64,000 nucleotides of DNA from positions 66,458,121-66,522,120 of the forward strand of contig CM040421.1 in assembly GCA_022702705.1 (NCBI GenBank), written 5' to 3'. Of this stretch, positions 32,810 through 45,967 are shown piece by piece. The notes under the pieces were generated by a model that made no database searches, was not told where the DNA came from, and was given only the letters and a program-made list of their open reading frames with translations. Origin of the DNA: Papilionanthe hookeriana x Papilionanthe teres (taxonomy: Eukaryota; Streptophyta; Magnoliopsida; Asparagales; Orchidaceae). Numbering within the stretch: position 1 is the stretch's first letter; every line of letters begins with the position of its first letter. The position numbers and the translations under genes are program-made.

Positions 32810-34109
32810 ATATATGTTTCATTTTAAAAAAATTGTAATTAGGATATTTTATAAGTGATTAAAATGGGTGTTATGGATGTAAATATGTAGGCGTAGGTGT
32901 TAGATATGTAAATATACAAGAATTGTGTGATTTGTATGTAAACATCGCTTTTCTTAATGATAAGTAAAATTTTACTGTATATGATTCTAATAATAAAAAT
33001 GGGACAATTTTAACTCGAGTTTTTCTTTTCGAAGTTCATTTTGAATTAAAATACATCAAATCTTATGCAATAGTGAGATTGGAGGAATAAATCTTTGTTT
33101 AACGTGAATACTTGATAATAATTTAATATTAATTATTTAAATATACTGTTCATATTTATGATAATTTAAAAGAAAATCAAAACTAATAGAGTTCTATTAA
33201 TAAATTAAAAAAATGTAATTTATTTAATATTAAAAATAGAAATTTAAAAAAAATAATTTTTTTAAATACGTACTAAACCTAAACATAACCTTCCTCTCAT
33301 TATAACATATATTTAAAATGGTATCAATAAATTTTATAATAAAATCTCTCATCTGAAAATGCATTGTTTTAACAGTTCTTGCCTTCTCCTTCATTTCTTC
33401 TAGCCCCTCGTGCTGAGTATTCTTGGGTGTCTTCCCCTTCTTCATCTTCTTTCCTCATCATATGAGGTTTCAAAAGGTATTTCTTTTTTTGACCGATCAA
33501 GAGTTATCTTTATCTTCTCTTTCTCACTCTAACCATAGGCCAATTGCTCTTCATAGTCTATCTCTCGATAAGTCTTCCCTAGGTGAAATTTGCCTTGGTG
33601 GCTCCTGCAATTGTATTCTTCGTCTACGCACCATTCACCCTCACGATGCATTAGACTTGTGACTTAGATCTGGAGGTCTCTCTCATATCGTGTACAATCT
33701 TCAGGACTTGTTGTCTTATCTTGTTGATCTGATGTATTACGAACTCCCTAACGCAATCCAATTTTCTTCTTCTTATTTATAGGAGAAAGTCCTTGCAGAT
33801 TTTGAGTATAAACTCCACACTCACATACATTTTGAAATGTTGAGTTGTTCTAGGTAAAGACTTTATTTTTAGAAGGGAGGTGGAAGAAAGGGATGAATGT
33901 GATCCTTATGAGAGTTTATTCGATTATTTTTATTGAGCTTGAACCTTTGGTAAGATCATGCACATACATATCACACAATTCTAATGTATTTACACAACCC
34001 AACCTTTATTATTATATTTACATATATAACACTCAAATCTTTAATATAACATCAAAAATAATATTATCATAACTTCTTAAAAATAAAATATATCATTTCG
34101 TGGTAGCTT

Positions 34110-34112
34110 TTA

Positions 34113-34156
<44 letters not shown>

Positions 34157-34310
34157 GATATATATGTATATATATATGTATATATGTATATGTAGATATA
34201 TCTATATGTATATGTATATATATACATATATGTATATGTAGATATATCTATATGTATATGTAGATGTATATATATGTATATGTATATGTATATGTAAATA
34301 TGAAAGTTTA
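34110..34310. repeat. TA / TATGTA microsatellite
   Basis: Long TA run followed by TATATGTATATGTAGATA units. An open frame across it is a translation of the repeat (alternating Tyr-Ile), not a gene. Confidence 0.95.
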
Positions 34311-36394
34311 GTATGACATGTAGAAACATAAGAATTGCATGCTAGGTATGAAAAGTTTCCTTATTAATATTATTTTTTAAAAAGATATTATTAATTATAT
34401 ATATCCTGCCATGACATCCCAAAATCCACGTCAAATCCGCATAGGCATCAATTTGTCCATCAAGTTCAATTGTGGCTGTACCATCACGATCAATTTTTAA
34501 TATTCAAAATTGAACTAAATTAATCTTAAACACATACATATGGCATATACAAAGCCTTAAATATAAAACATGATAGTTGAAATAAACTCTCAGTCACTAA
34601 CTAGGGCAAGGTGGTATTTCATGTAAAGAAAAAAAAAAGAGAGAGATTAACATTCCATACAATTCTTATGAATTTATATATCAAAGACCTAAATTTTAAT
34701 TTTAATATTTAAAATATTTTAATAATAAAAACATATTCATGGAAATATGTATTTTTTTAAAAAAATTAATGATAATAATATTTTAATGTGAGCAAAAAAA
34801 AAAAAAAGATTGTTATATATACAAATATGAAAATTTAAATGTTACATATGCAAACATATAAAAATAGTGTCGTATGTAAGCTAAGTCGTGCTTCTCTCAT
34901 GTTAGGGCCGTCAAAAAAGCTCATCGTTAGTAAACAACCCTTATTCAACTAGCTAAGTAACTCGAGTTTGATTCATTCGGTAAGTAAACGGGTCTAACAT
35001 GAACATAATTTTTTAGCTTGAGTTATAAACGAGCAGAACACGAAAAAGATTTATTTGTTCATTAGACTCGATTTAAATTAAATTAAATTAATATAAATAA
35101 ATAATATTAATATTGTCGAGAGGTCCACAAATGTAGAATGATTATTTAGCATCTTAGCATTACACGAAAAACAACACACACTCGAGTAAAAGAGAAGCAA
35201 GTAAGAGGAGACACCTTAAATTTTTCCGTATAAAACCTTGAAAATGGGAAAAGACCATAAAACCCAGCCCAATTGAAATAATTAACTATGTAATTTTGAG
35301 TAATGGGTTCACTCTTCTCTATATAAGATGGAGTTATAAAGTTGATATACAATGACAGCTAAGTAGACTAACGGGCCGCAAAGGTTATGAACAATGGCTG
35401 CAAGGGCAATAACCTGTCATGAATGTTGTAGACGATGGTTGTAGCATCAACTTGTTGTAGAGGTTTTAGTATTAAGTAACGAGGGAGCAGCTAAAGATAG
35501 TCAATGGTGGTCGACAGTTATCGAAGGTTGCAGAATCAAGAAGCATTCATTGGATCTTTGGTGCAGAAATGACACTGGTTTCAACTTCTTATCCTAATCC
35601 TTCTTCACACTCAGCTTTAGGTCTTCCTCTGATTCAAGGGTCAGGGCCCCTCTTATGGAGAGGATAGAACTCTATTTATAGAGTCCATAAGAGGTCTCCG
35701 AATAAATAAAAAAATAATCCATATCACTTCATCAGATGACCCAAAAAGAAACCCTTGAACGGAGCACTGTTTTACAAACATTTGAATATCTCAATGATAT
35801 CAAAATTGAGTGATCCTAAGCTCGTGGATTCATCATGTTGAGAAGTTTGATTTTACTATAAGCTTGTCGGAGTTTGAGTATGTTTGATCTTTCAATTGGG
35901 CACTAAAAGCTTTTAAAAATAGTTTAAGGGCTCGATGTATGGTTGATTTGACTCAAATTAGGTTATTGTTAGTGTCATTGCATTCGTCTCATCAAGCTAG
36001 TCAATTTGAACATATGTTTGCCGACATTAAAGTTCTTGATAATTTTTAAATGAAGTTTGAATGTTTCGTGCTCAAAAAATTCTTCAAGATTTGTGTCACA
36101 ACTCGAGGTATATGTCAGATGCTTAAAATTTATTGATGGCTGCTGATTTTATTTTTGTTGAAGGATTAGATTTTGAAAATATGACCGAACAAATCTCAAA
36201 TTTTTAATTATTTTTATAATCCAACATGACATTAAAAGTAATGTTATCTCAAAAAATTAGAATATCAATTAATAATGTATTCAATTTTTTGAATGAAAAA
36301 ATTTAGGATATTTGATTGGTCTACAAAAATACCAACATGTTTTTCTCCAATTAAATCCAAAAATTAACTAGGTTTTTATAATATACGGATTGTT

Positions 36395-36590
36395 AATTTT
36401 ATATAAGCACAAATCCATATAGTTAATTACATCTTACGTGTCTAAAATTACTTAAGAAACCTCTTGATTAAGATTGTGCTTATGTCTCAAGAATTTAAAG
36501 TTCAGTTTTCTTGATTGATAATAGCAAGATCAAATGAAAAATACTCGATTTAGAACAGTTATTTTGGAATCCAAATCAATAAAAAATAAA
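36395..36590 (-). repeat. Old fragment of the Tat/Ogre-type LTR
   Basis: The sequence with ATATAGTTAATTACATCTTA, ACTTAAGAAA and TTATTTTGGAATCC follows, with much divergence, the order of blocks at about 37580-37770 of the neighbouring LTR. It is a decayed scrap of the same family, same orientation. Confidence 0.6.
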
Positions 36591-36776
36591 AGTCAAGAAG
36601 ATACTAAAAAAATATCAGTGACATCTCAACTATCATATGGTTTGACTTAAATCATTTTAAAAGAGAAATTATTTTGTGTCTCAATCTTCACATTTTTTTT
36701 AGCAAGTTAGGACTTATACCCCATGATATAATATCATGATAATGTTATATTTTTTATAGCTCACATTTATTTTAAT

Positions 36777-37020
36777 AACTTATGAGATTTATTTTGATAA
36801 CTTAAGTTATTAATTTTCTTAACTCATAACTTACGTCATAAATTATGACAAATTATGATATTTATTTTGATAACTTAAGTTATTTATTTTCTTAACTCAT
36901 AACTTACATCATAAATTATGACAACTTATAATATTTATTTTGATAACTTAAGTTATTTATTTTCTTAACTCGTAACTTATGTCATAACTTATGACAACTC
37001 ATGATATTTATTTTTGTAAC
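36777..37020. repeat. 73-bp tandem repeat, about 3.3 copies
   Basis: Units start at 36777, 36850 and 36923, with a partial copy from 36996. Each contains ATTTATTTTGATAACTTAAG and a CTTAACTCATAACTTA-type block. Non-coding. Confidence 0.9.
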
Positions 37021-37245
37021 TCAAATAACCCCTAAAATAAATAAATGTTACTAACTTATGTCATTGATTTCAATAATAAAAATCAATTAATTTATTAAAT
37101 TGTCATAAATCATATTGGTTAGTAACCCCCTTGATGGATGGTGGTTAAATATAGCATGAAATTGAGAATGTGTCATCTCTCTACCCAACACACCTGTAGG
37201 CATATTTTTAGGTTATGTGTTTTGCAAAGGGGTCGCCTACAGAAG

Positions 37246-40095
37246 TTGTCGGCGAATTTTTTTAGATTTTAAATTTAATTTAAATATATATATAATTTAG
37301 AAAGTAGTATTTGATTTTGAAAATAATTTTGAGTTTCAAAATTTTAATATATAAAATCAAACTGATCTTACATCCCGAATAGTTTATATAAACGAGCACC
37401 GCACCACAAACCGTGTATTTATCCCGAGGAATAGACACACTACTTAATGATGTGGCTCGATTAAACAAACTAAAAGATTTGTGACATCCGTTTGGTCTGC
37501 GAACCAACTTTATAAGCCGACAAGTTCCCCTACTTAATATAAATGAATTAAGCGGGGTTTATATTACTCAGGTTCTTAAAGTTCCCTATAAAGGCGAGCC
37601 CCTATAGTTAATTACATCCTAAGTGACGGGAATCACTTAAGAAAACTCTCGATAATGATCGGTGGTTTTGCTCTCGAGAATTTCAAAGTTTAAGGTTTTC
37701 AAACAATCGAATTTTGGAAATTTCAATAGGGAATAGCTCGAATTTGGAACGAGTTTATTTTGGAGTCCAATGGAAGTGAGGTAGGAGAAGTTTGGAGATC
37801 CGAGAGGAATCTTGGCAACTTCCCGACTATCCGATTGTTTGGCTTCAATTTAGGAAGAACTATTTAGTATTTCGATCTTGTCAATTTTAATTAATTAGGA
37901 CTTATATTCGTATGACATGATCATACAAACAGCTTCGAAGATGTGAGGGTTTATGTCGTACCGAACGACTACCTCGGAGTCCTAAGACCGGTTAGGGCTT
38001 AATTTACATATCATGATTATCCAAATGCCTAACGAAAAGTTGAGAATTTATGTTGCACTAGGCAAACCACCTCGAAGTCCTATGGCTTGGTTATTTAATT
38101 CTAAGAAAGTTTTGTTGAAGTAGATCCGAGTTTTGCTGATGACGATGGCTGAGCTGCCCACCATACTCCGAGCTCCTTATTGTTGCAGAGGTTTAGTTTT
38201 AGAAGTCATAAATCAGGAGATGAGAGAAGTGTTTTGGTTTACAGAGAATCTTAAAATCAAAGTGTTTTTAATACTTTAATTAAAACAAATCTTAAAGTTG
38301 TTTAAACATAACCGATTAAGATCCCACGGTTCCGTCATCCCGACACCGTTATTTCCATCGAATTCACTTAGTCCAGATAAATTTGCTAAACTAAACTGAA
38401 TGAGTTTCACACTTTCATTTAGACCGTGGGAAATCCCGTTAGCAACACGTGGGTTACATCATCCTATGTATTCCCGATCATTCAACGAGACATTTTAATT
38501 TAGTTGCAATTGTAGTTTTGTTGTTCTGTTTGTGATTAAATTTTGAGTTGTTTTATATTTTGAAATGTTGTGGCTGTAATTTTCATCTTGTAATGACTTT
38601 TAATTTAGATTTGGTTTCAGTTCAGGGACTATCCTAAAGGTTTTGGTTTTCATGCAATAGTTGTTTATTGTCGGCGAATTTTTTTTATATTTTAAATTTA
38701 ATTTAAATATATAGTTTAAAAGATAACATTTGATTTTGAAAGTAATTTTAAGTTTAAAAGTTTTAAGATATGAAATCAAACCGATCTCACATCCCAAATA
38801 GTTTATATAAACGAGCACCGCACCACGAACCGTGTATCTATCCCGAAGAATAGACACACTGCTTGATGATGGAGCTCGACTAAATAAACTAGGAGATTTG
38901 TGACATCCGTTTGGTCTGCGAACCAATTTTATAAGCCGACAAATTCCCCTGTTTAATATGAAAACATTAAACGGGGTTTATATTACACAGGTTCTTAAAA
39001 TTCCCTATAAGGGCAAGCCCTATAGTTAATTACATCTTAAGTGACGGGAATCACCTAAGAAAACTCTCGATAATAACCGATAGTTACGCTCTCGAGAATT
39101 TCAAAGTTTAAGTTTTCGAGGATTGAATTTTGGAATTTCAATAGGGAATGGATCAAATTTAGAACATTTTATGTTGGGAATTCAAAGGAAGAAAGGTAGG
39201 AGAAATCACGGATTCGAAGCGAACTTCGGTAATTTCCCGACTATCCTACTATTTGGCTTGAACTTAGGAAAGTCCTAATATTTATTTAATGCTTTGATCT
39301 TGCCAATTTTAATTAATTAGGACTTATATTCGTATGATAAAATCATACAAATAGCCTCGAAGATGTGAGGGTTTATGTCGTATCGGACGACTACCTCGAG
39401 TCCTAAGGCCGGTTAGGGCTTAATTTACATGATACGATCATGCAAATGCCTAACGAAGAGTTGAGGATTTATGTTGCACTAGGCGAAGCTACCTCGAAGT
39501 CCTATGGCTTGGTTATTTAATTCTAAGAAAGTTTCGTTGCGAGTAGACTTAGGTTTTGCTTGATGACGATGGCCGTGCTGCCCACCATGCTCCGAGCTCC
39601 TTGTTGTTGCGAGAGGTTTAGTTTTAGAAATCATAAATCGGGGAGATGAGAGAAGTGTTCGGTTTTAGAGAAAGTCTTAATTTCCAAGTATTTTTTATTT
39701 TTTAATTAAAACAAATCTTAAAGTTGATAATAACAACACAGGTTAAGATCTCGCGGTTCCATCCTTCGGCATCGTTATTTTTATCGGATTCACTTAGTCC
39801 GAGATGAATTTGCTAAACTCAATTGAATGAGTTCCACACTTTCATTTAGGCCGTGGGAAATCCCGTTAGCAACACGTAGGTTACATCATCCGAGGTATTC
39901 CCGATCATCCAACAATACGTTTTAATTTAGTTGTAGTTGTAGTTTTGTGGTTTTGTTTGTGATTAAATGTTGAGTTGTCTTATATTTTGAAATGTTGTGG
40001 CGGTGAATTTTATCTTACAATGACTTTTATTTTAGTTTTGGTTTCGGTTTTAGGGGCTATCCTAAAGGTGTGGGTTTTCATGCAACGGTTGTTTA
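37246..40095 (-). repeat. Tandem duplication of the 1.43-kb LTR 3' segment
   Basis: Units 37246-38667 and 38668-40095 both begin TTGTCGGCGAATTTT on the plus strand and end with ...GTTGTTTA or ...GTTGTTTA-like sequence. The single copy in the solo LTR is 29314-30745. The similar open frames in each (37507-37280 and 38926-38600, starting MVRRPNGCHKS) are conserved by descent and are not convincing genes. Confidence 0.85.
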
Positions 40096-43000
40096 TCATG
40101 CGAGAAAAGCTAAGTGCGATGCGATTTAATAAATTACGATAAGGTAAATTACGATAAAATAAAAGCTTACCTGGAGGGTCTTCCCGTCATCCCAAGTTGC
40201 ACTTAAACACAATTTAGAATATCTAAGCATTTAAAGCGAGTTCTAGGCGAAAGCTAAGGGAAGGGTTATGGTTTTCTACCAAGTTCACGATCCTATAGCT
40301 AGTCATCTCCTATGACGTCCAGGTTCTTGTGTTTTGGTTTGAAGACGATTTTCTTCATCGAAGAACAAATAAGTCCGATTGTTCTTATAAATATCCTATC
40401 ATACCGAGAAAGTGCTTAAGACGAGTCTTAAACATCTTTTCAATATTTCTAGGATTATTTTAAGTCCAAGAGAATTTAATTATACAAACGAATTAATCGT
40501 CCGGGAGTTCAAGTTTTGTTACCTTGCTCAGTAAACTAGGACATTTGAATATCTTATGAATGAAGTGACATTTCACTTAACACTCCATTTAGGAGTTATG
40601 ACAACAAGAGCTTTCGAGGGCAAATGGATGTTCAAATGATTTATGATTTAACTTAATTTCAATTAATGGGTTTAAGTTTGGAATAGTGTTCGAGTTGTTT
40701 TAGATTTATCTTTGAATTCTTTATGTCTTAGGTGATGTTATTTTTAACTTAATTTAATTTAACTTAGTTCAATTTAATTTAATTTAATTTAATTTAATTT
40801 AATGTGGTTTAATTTAATTTAATTTAATTTAATTTAAGTTAATTTAATATAATATGATTTAATTTAATTTAATTTAATTTGATTTAATTTAATTTAATTT
40901 AATTTAATTTAATTTGATTTAATTTAATTTAATTTAATTTAATTTAACTTGATTTAATTTAATTTAATTTAATCTAAATTTTAATTTAATTTTATTTTTA
41001 ATTTTAATTTAATATTTTATTTTTAAAAGGGTTTAATAATTTAACTTTAATTTAATTTAATGATTAAGTCTTTTAGCATTTTTTATCTTAAATTTGAATT
41101 ATCATTTTAATTAGGAATTAAATATTATTGAGATGATTAATTTAGGGATTCTTAAATTAAAGAATAAATTTCTTCCTAATAATATCCCTATTTTAATAAT
41201 TCCTTAATAATTCCAAATTTATTATTCCTCCAAATTTAATCAATTATTTAATTAAACTTCATTTCAATTATTTTTAAATTGTTTAATAGGTTTCTACCCT
41301 TTAATTATTTAAATTTCAATCATCCAAATCAGATTAAGATCAAATATTTTACTTTTTTTATTTTATTAAGCCTAAAGTTTTAATTAAGGGTTAAAATTTT
41401 AATTACCATTTTGCCCTTGAGCTTAATAATTTCATAACTCACTAAATTGAGCTTAAATGAATTTGAAATTTTTATGTGACTTCACTCATATGTCGATAAA
41501 GACATTAGAGGAGAAAATGTGATTTTTCTGTATTTAATTTATTTATGTAATTATTTTTGGTGGAAAATAGGGATTTCCAAAGAAAATTTAATAATATGAC
41601 CGAGGGAAGTTTATATCTTAAGAAAATTATGGGACATTCCTAATGACGAGAGGACCACTTGGACCAATTTTGGTGATTTTTTGAATTATATTATTTTGAG
41701 TTTTGGAGTATTAATTAATTTAAAAATAAAATAAAGTTTGAAAAATGAATTTTATATTTTTCAAAAATCTCTCTGATATCAAGGAAATCAGAGAATCAAT
41801 TTTGTAATTTTTTGATTTTTCTTTGATTTATTAGAATTATTTTAATGGAAATGCTAGAAAATACATTTTTTAATTTTTAAAATTACCTTAGGGCTTTAAA
41901 ATTTAATATCTCATCATAGAGACTTAAGAAAAATATGGGGTTTGTTCCTAAGTGATTAAAATTCAAAATGTGACATTTTGGTGAATTTTATTATTTTTGT
42001 GATTTTTATTATTTTATTAATTATTAAAATATTAAAATAGTACAAAAAATCAACTTTTTTAGAAAATTGAAATTTTTAATTTTCTTAAATTCCCCTAATA
42101 TCAGAGAGGCTCCAAAACCAATTTGGTGAATTTTTGAAAAGTATTTTGAAAGTTATGAATTTTTAAAGTTCAAATTGGCTATGTGGCTTAATCAACCCAT
42201 TTAGTAGAGGCTAACCAAGTCAATTGACTTCAAATTTTTATGATGGGTTTCTCTGATCCTAAAGGTCAGTGGAGAATTGATTTCAAGTCAATTTGGTGTA
42301 TGATTAGCTCTAATTAATTAAGGAACTATTTTGGATGTTTAAGCCAATTAGGGTTATTCCAAGTGAATTAATTGAAAACCTATTTTTCCTAGGGTCTTAC
42401 AGTCATAAGAAACATCACCAAATTTTCCTAGAATTTATTTCACAATATGCTAATTATTGGATTTAAAATACTCAAAACAGTAACATGAATTTGAAAAATC
42501 AATAACTTCTCATAGGGATGGCCTATGACTTTGGAAAATTCAGGGAATGTTCCCGAATTCAGAGGCTTCAAAAGCCCTATGGTCTCATGCCATGGTGAAT
42601 TTCCTATATGCATGGAGAATTAAAACAATGTAGAGGGTAAATAAATCATTAAAAATAAAATACTTGATGAAATTAAATGATTTCTTTTCCACATTATTCT
42701 CCTACGTTCACTCGAGCGAGAGGGTATTTTTATTTTATTTTTCGATTTTCTACACAAAGTTATGCATTTTTGAAGTTTAGGGAATTAAATAAATAGAAAA
42801 AATACCCTAATTTTCTATTTAAAACAGTGGCGGCGACTCATCCTGGCGGCTCCGAAGCGCCGCGTGGTGCTTTCGATTCGACGCCGCCATCCGAGCTCGG
42901 CGCTCCGGGGCCCGGCCGTATTGTTCCGTCTCCTCATCCGGCGCGATCCCGGCCGTCCGTCCGCGCGTGTATTAAATGAACGGCATCCGTTCATCGTCCC

Positions 43001-45967
43001 ACAAGCCTCCTAACCCGAGAACCGTCCACACTAAATCCCTAATATCTCACTCGATACTTAACGGATTTTCGTGTTCTTGTGCTGCTATGGATTCGTCTTG
43101 AAGTGACGAATACATCTATATGGTGATCATGCATTGAAATTAAGGCATTTGAAATGGAGAATCTCCGAAGCTCGGGATAAAGAGTTAGCTCATACCTTTG
43201 CTCGGAGAAGTGTGGCTTGATCCGAGGGTTGTGTCACCTTCGATTGGATCCCGACGAAGCTCCGGATGAAGTCTCACGGTCCGGCGAATTGCACAGGTAT
43301 GATTTCGACCAAGCTCGATCACAAAGCTTGGAGTACGGAACAGATGGGTGGCTCGGAGAGGGGGCTTTGCTTGGTGGACTTCTTCCTTGGTGCAGTGAAG
43401 GTATAGGACCAATCAATTTGAGGATTGATCCACTGTGGAGAAGTGTCCTGGTTTTGGGTGGAATTTTGGCTGAGAAATTGGGCTCTGTTGGTGGAGATTA
43501 GGGCAAATTGGCACTGGGGATCAACTGGTCCAAGTATGGGGAGTGATCTGGAGCAATTTTGGTAGAGTTTCAGTAAGGTCTGGTTCAGCACCTCCTATGG
43601 CCGAGAGGGGGTGGTGTTTAAATAGGAGAGGGTGGAGGGCCTCCCAGGGGGAGTTAGGGCTTGGGATCGAGTTGCTCTTGGCAAGAGAAGAACAGTCTAC
43701 AATGGCCACGCTGGGGATGGGGCGGCTCGGCGGGTGAGAATTCCAAGTTTGGGCTCACATGTGAGCTCTCGGCTCGGTGGTTTCCGGCGCATTGTGGTGG
43801 TCGGCCGGCACAGGTCGAGTCACCCTCGGGCTCGGGGAGGTCGGGTCTTGGCAATGGTGAAATCAATTGCAGTTGGCCATGTGTAAAGGTGTTGAATCAA
43901 AGTAGAAGGGGGAGGGATCATTTTAGCTTAGTTTGGGTCAACCCATGGTTTTGGGCATGGTGCACCCTCGAGGGGCTTTGGGTCTTGTGGGGAATCGGAT
44001 AAGTTAGGCGAGATGGAGTGGTGATGTCCTTATCCAAGAATATTTGGATTAAATCTTGGTTAAGGGGTATCATGGGTGAGGTTAAAGACTTTTAGGGGTT
44101 AAGGAAAGCTCCCCCTCTTCTTACTCAATGTGGTATGGCCACATGTCAAACAACTCACATGGCTTACATGTGGCTTAAGAATGGCTTCATGGCTCACCTT
44201 TGGCTTAGGGAAAAGCTTGGTCAATTTCATGAAAATGGAATTTGGAAATTTTGGTAATTTAGGAGTGATTTGATGGGATTTGGCACATGGCTTAATTTGG
44301 ATTTATTTTATGGTTCCATCCAATGGATGATGATATAAGGTTGTCATGTGGGCTTTGGGCCTTTGAAATTTAGTGAAGGTGGGCTTTTAAAGTGATTTAG
44401 GGAAGTGGGTTTTTTTTTTATTTTAGGATGAGAATTTTGCAAAGGATTGGATCCAATAAGTGTTGAATTTAGTTTAGGAATGTCTCATGAATGATTTGGA
44501 ATAAATTTGAAGTGTTTGGGCTAAGTTTGGGTTGGATTTGGACCTCTTTGGTGAATGGGCCGATATAGGTCGAGTTGGGCTAACTTGGGCCAATGTTGGG
44601 CTAGGGTTGAAATTGATGTAAAATAAATGTTGGGAAATGTTTATGGGAGTGTTTAAAAGAGGTTTTGGCTTTGGTTGAGTTTTGATTTTGGGGTTTGGGC
44701 TTATTTGGGTTAGGTTTGGGTTTAGGTCGAAATTGGGCCTTTTAGCTTTGGGTTGAATTTGAGTGGGGTTTGGGTCTAAATTTTGGGCAAATCATGTTAG
44801 TGTTTTGTTTGTGGGGATGTTAAGGAAGGTTTAGAAAATATTTGGGGTTAATTGGAATTGAATTGGGTTAGTTTGGATTAGGTTTGGGTCATGGGTCCAA
44901 ATTGGGCTTTAAGGTCCAAAGTGAAATTTGATTCAAATGTCAATCAAATTGGGCTTGAATTTGGTCTAGATTGGTGTTGGGAATGTTAAATTGAAGTTTA
45001 GAATTGAATTGGACCAGAATTTGGGTCAATTGGGTAGGTTTGGTTTGACATTGGGTTCACTTAGGGTTAAAAATGGGTCAAATTGGGGATTTTGATAAAA
45101 GTGGGGTAAATTGACAAAATTGGCCTATGGTGTAGTTGGACAAAATGAAATTGGGAATATTTGGGATTTTCTGGAATTTTCTGGGAATTTTCTGAATTTT
45201 TGGATTTTTGGCTAAGAGGGGTATTTTGGGTATTTGGAGGGTATTGGGAGGTATTTTTGGTATTTTTGGTATTTTTGGCTATGAATGATCAATTTGAGTA
45301 ATGTGGGAATGTTTGGGACTGATTTTGAGGAATTTTGGGTAATTTAGGTGATTTTGCAAATTTTGGGTGGTTTCAAGGGTTTTGGGTAGGCTAAGCGGGT
45401 GTAGGGTCCCAGGGGTCAAAAATTGAAAATTTAGAAAATTGAAGATTGGGTAAATGTAAGTGGAATGAAATCATTTTGGTTGAGCCATGAAGCCATATCA
45501 AGCCCACATGAGCCATGAGATGACTCATTTGAGGCATTCATTATGTTGTTCTAACCCTCTTAGCCGAGGGCTTAGGGGTTAAGGACCATCCATGTGAATC
45601 ACCTTCATGAGTCGGGAGATCAAGTTGGGTATGGGTGTGGTTTTAGGAGGTGTGTGAAAGTGTAGTGTATAAATGTAGTGTATGTGTAAATCGGCCCTCA
45701 CCGGACCGGGCCGCCAGGGCGATCCTAAGGCCGAAAGAGTCCTATAGGAACTCATCCTTTAAACTTCCACATTTGATTTCAACCCTCTAGGTGATTAGGG
45801 GTCTACAGTCAAGTTTGTGGAGTTTGCAGAGAGTTAAGAAGTGGTTTGAAATTTCTAAAGGGTGGGTTCCACTTCTAGTCCTCTAAGATTAGTCAAAGGA
45901 AAAGCCTAAGGCTGATCCTAAGTACTAAAGAGAAGAAGAGGAGACCTCATCAAAAATGAGGTCAACA
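40092..45967 (-). repeat. Full 5.9-kb LTR 5' segment
   Basis: Matches 23426-29317 inverted: same length within about 20 bp, same TATA-like box (43617-43624), same GC-rich stretches (42830-42990, 43620-43870), same AT pentanucleotide tract (40740-41060) and the terminal hairpin near 45943-45963. Confidence 0.85.
43617..43624 (-). promoter_or_regulatory. TATA-like box in the 3' LTR
   Basis: The minus strand reads CTCCTATTTAAACACC, identical to the box in the solo LTR. A transcript from here would run leftward out of the element into 37 kb and beyond. Confidence 0.5.

Larger units (their letters stand above)
32552..36394. other. AT-rich intergenic region, no gene recognised
   Basis: The sequence is AT-rich and contains microsatellites (32668-32806 and 34110-34310) and short open frames without known motifs (33423-33662 on plus, 35146-35352 on minus). 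No LTR, transposase or RNA gene was recognised. Confidence 0.5.

Noticed and set aside
33423..33662. Plus-strand open frame in intergenic sequence
   Set aside because: Short, serine- and leucine-rich, no known motif, no neighbouring coding block.
34093..34329. Open frame of 78 codons rich in Tyr and Ile
   Set aside because: It is the translation of a TA/TATGTA microsatellite.
34880..35110. Possible hAT-type miniature element (GGGCCGTC...CTCGAG-like sequence)
   Set aside because: No inverted termini or target duplication could be found by eye.
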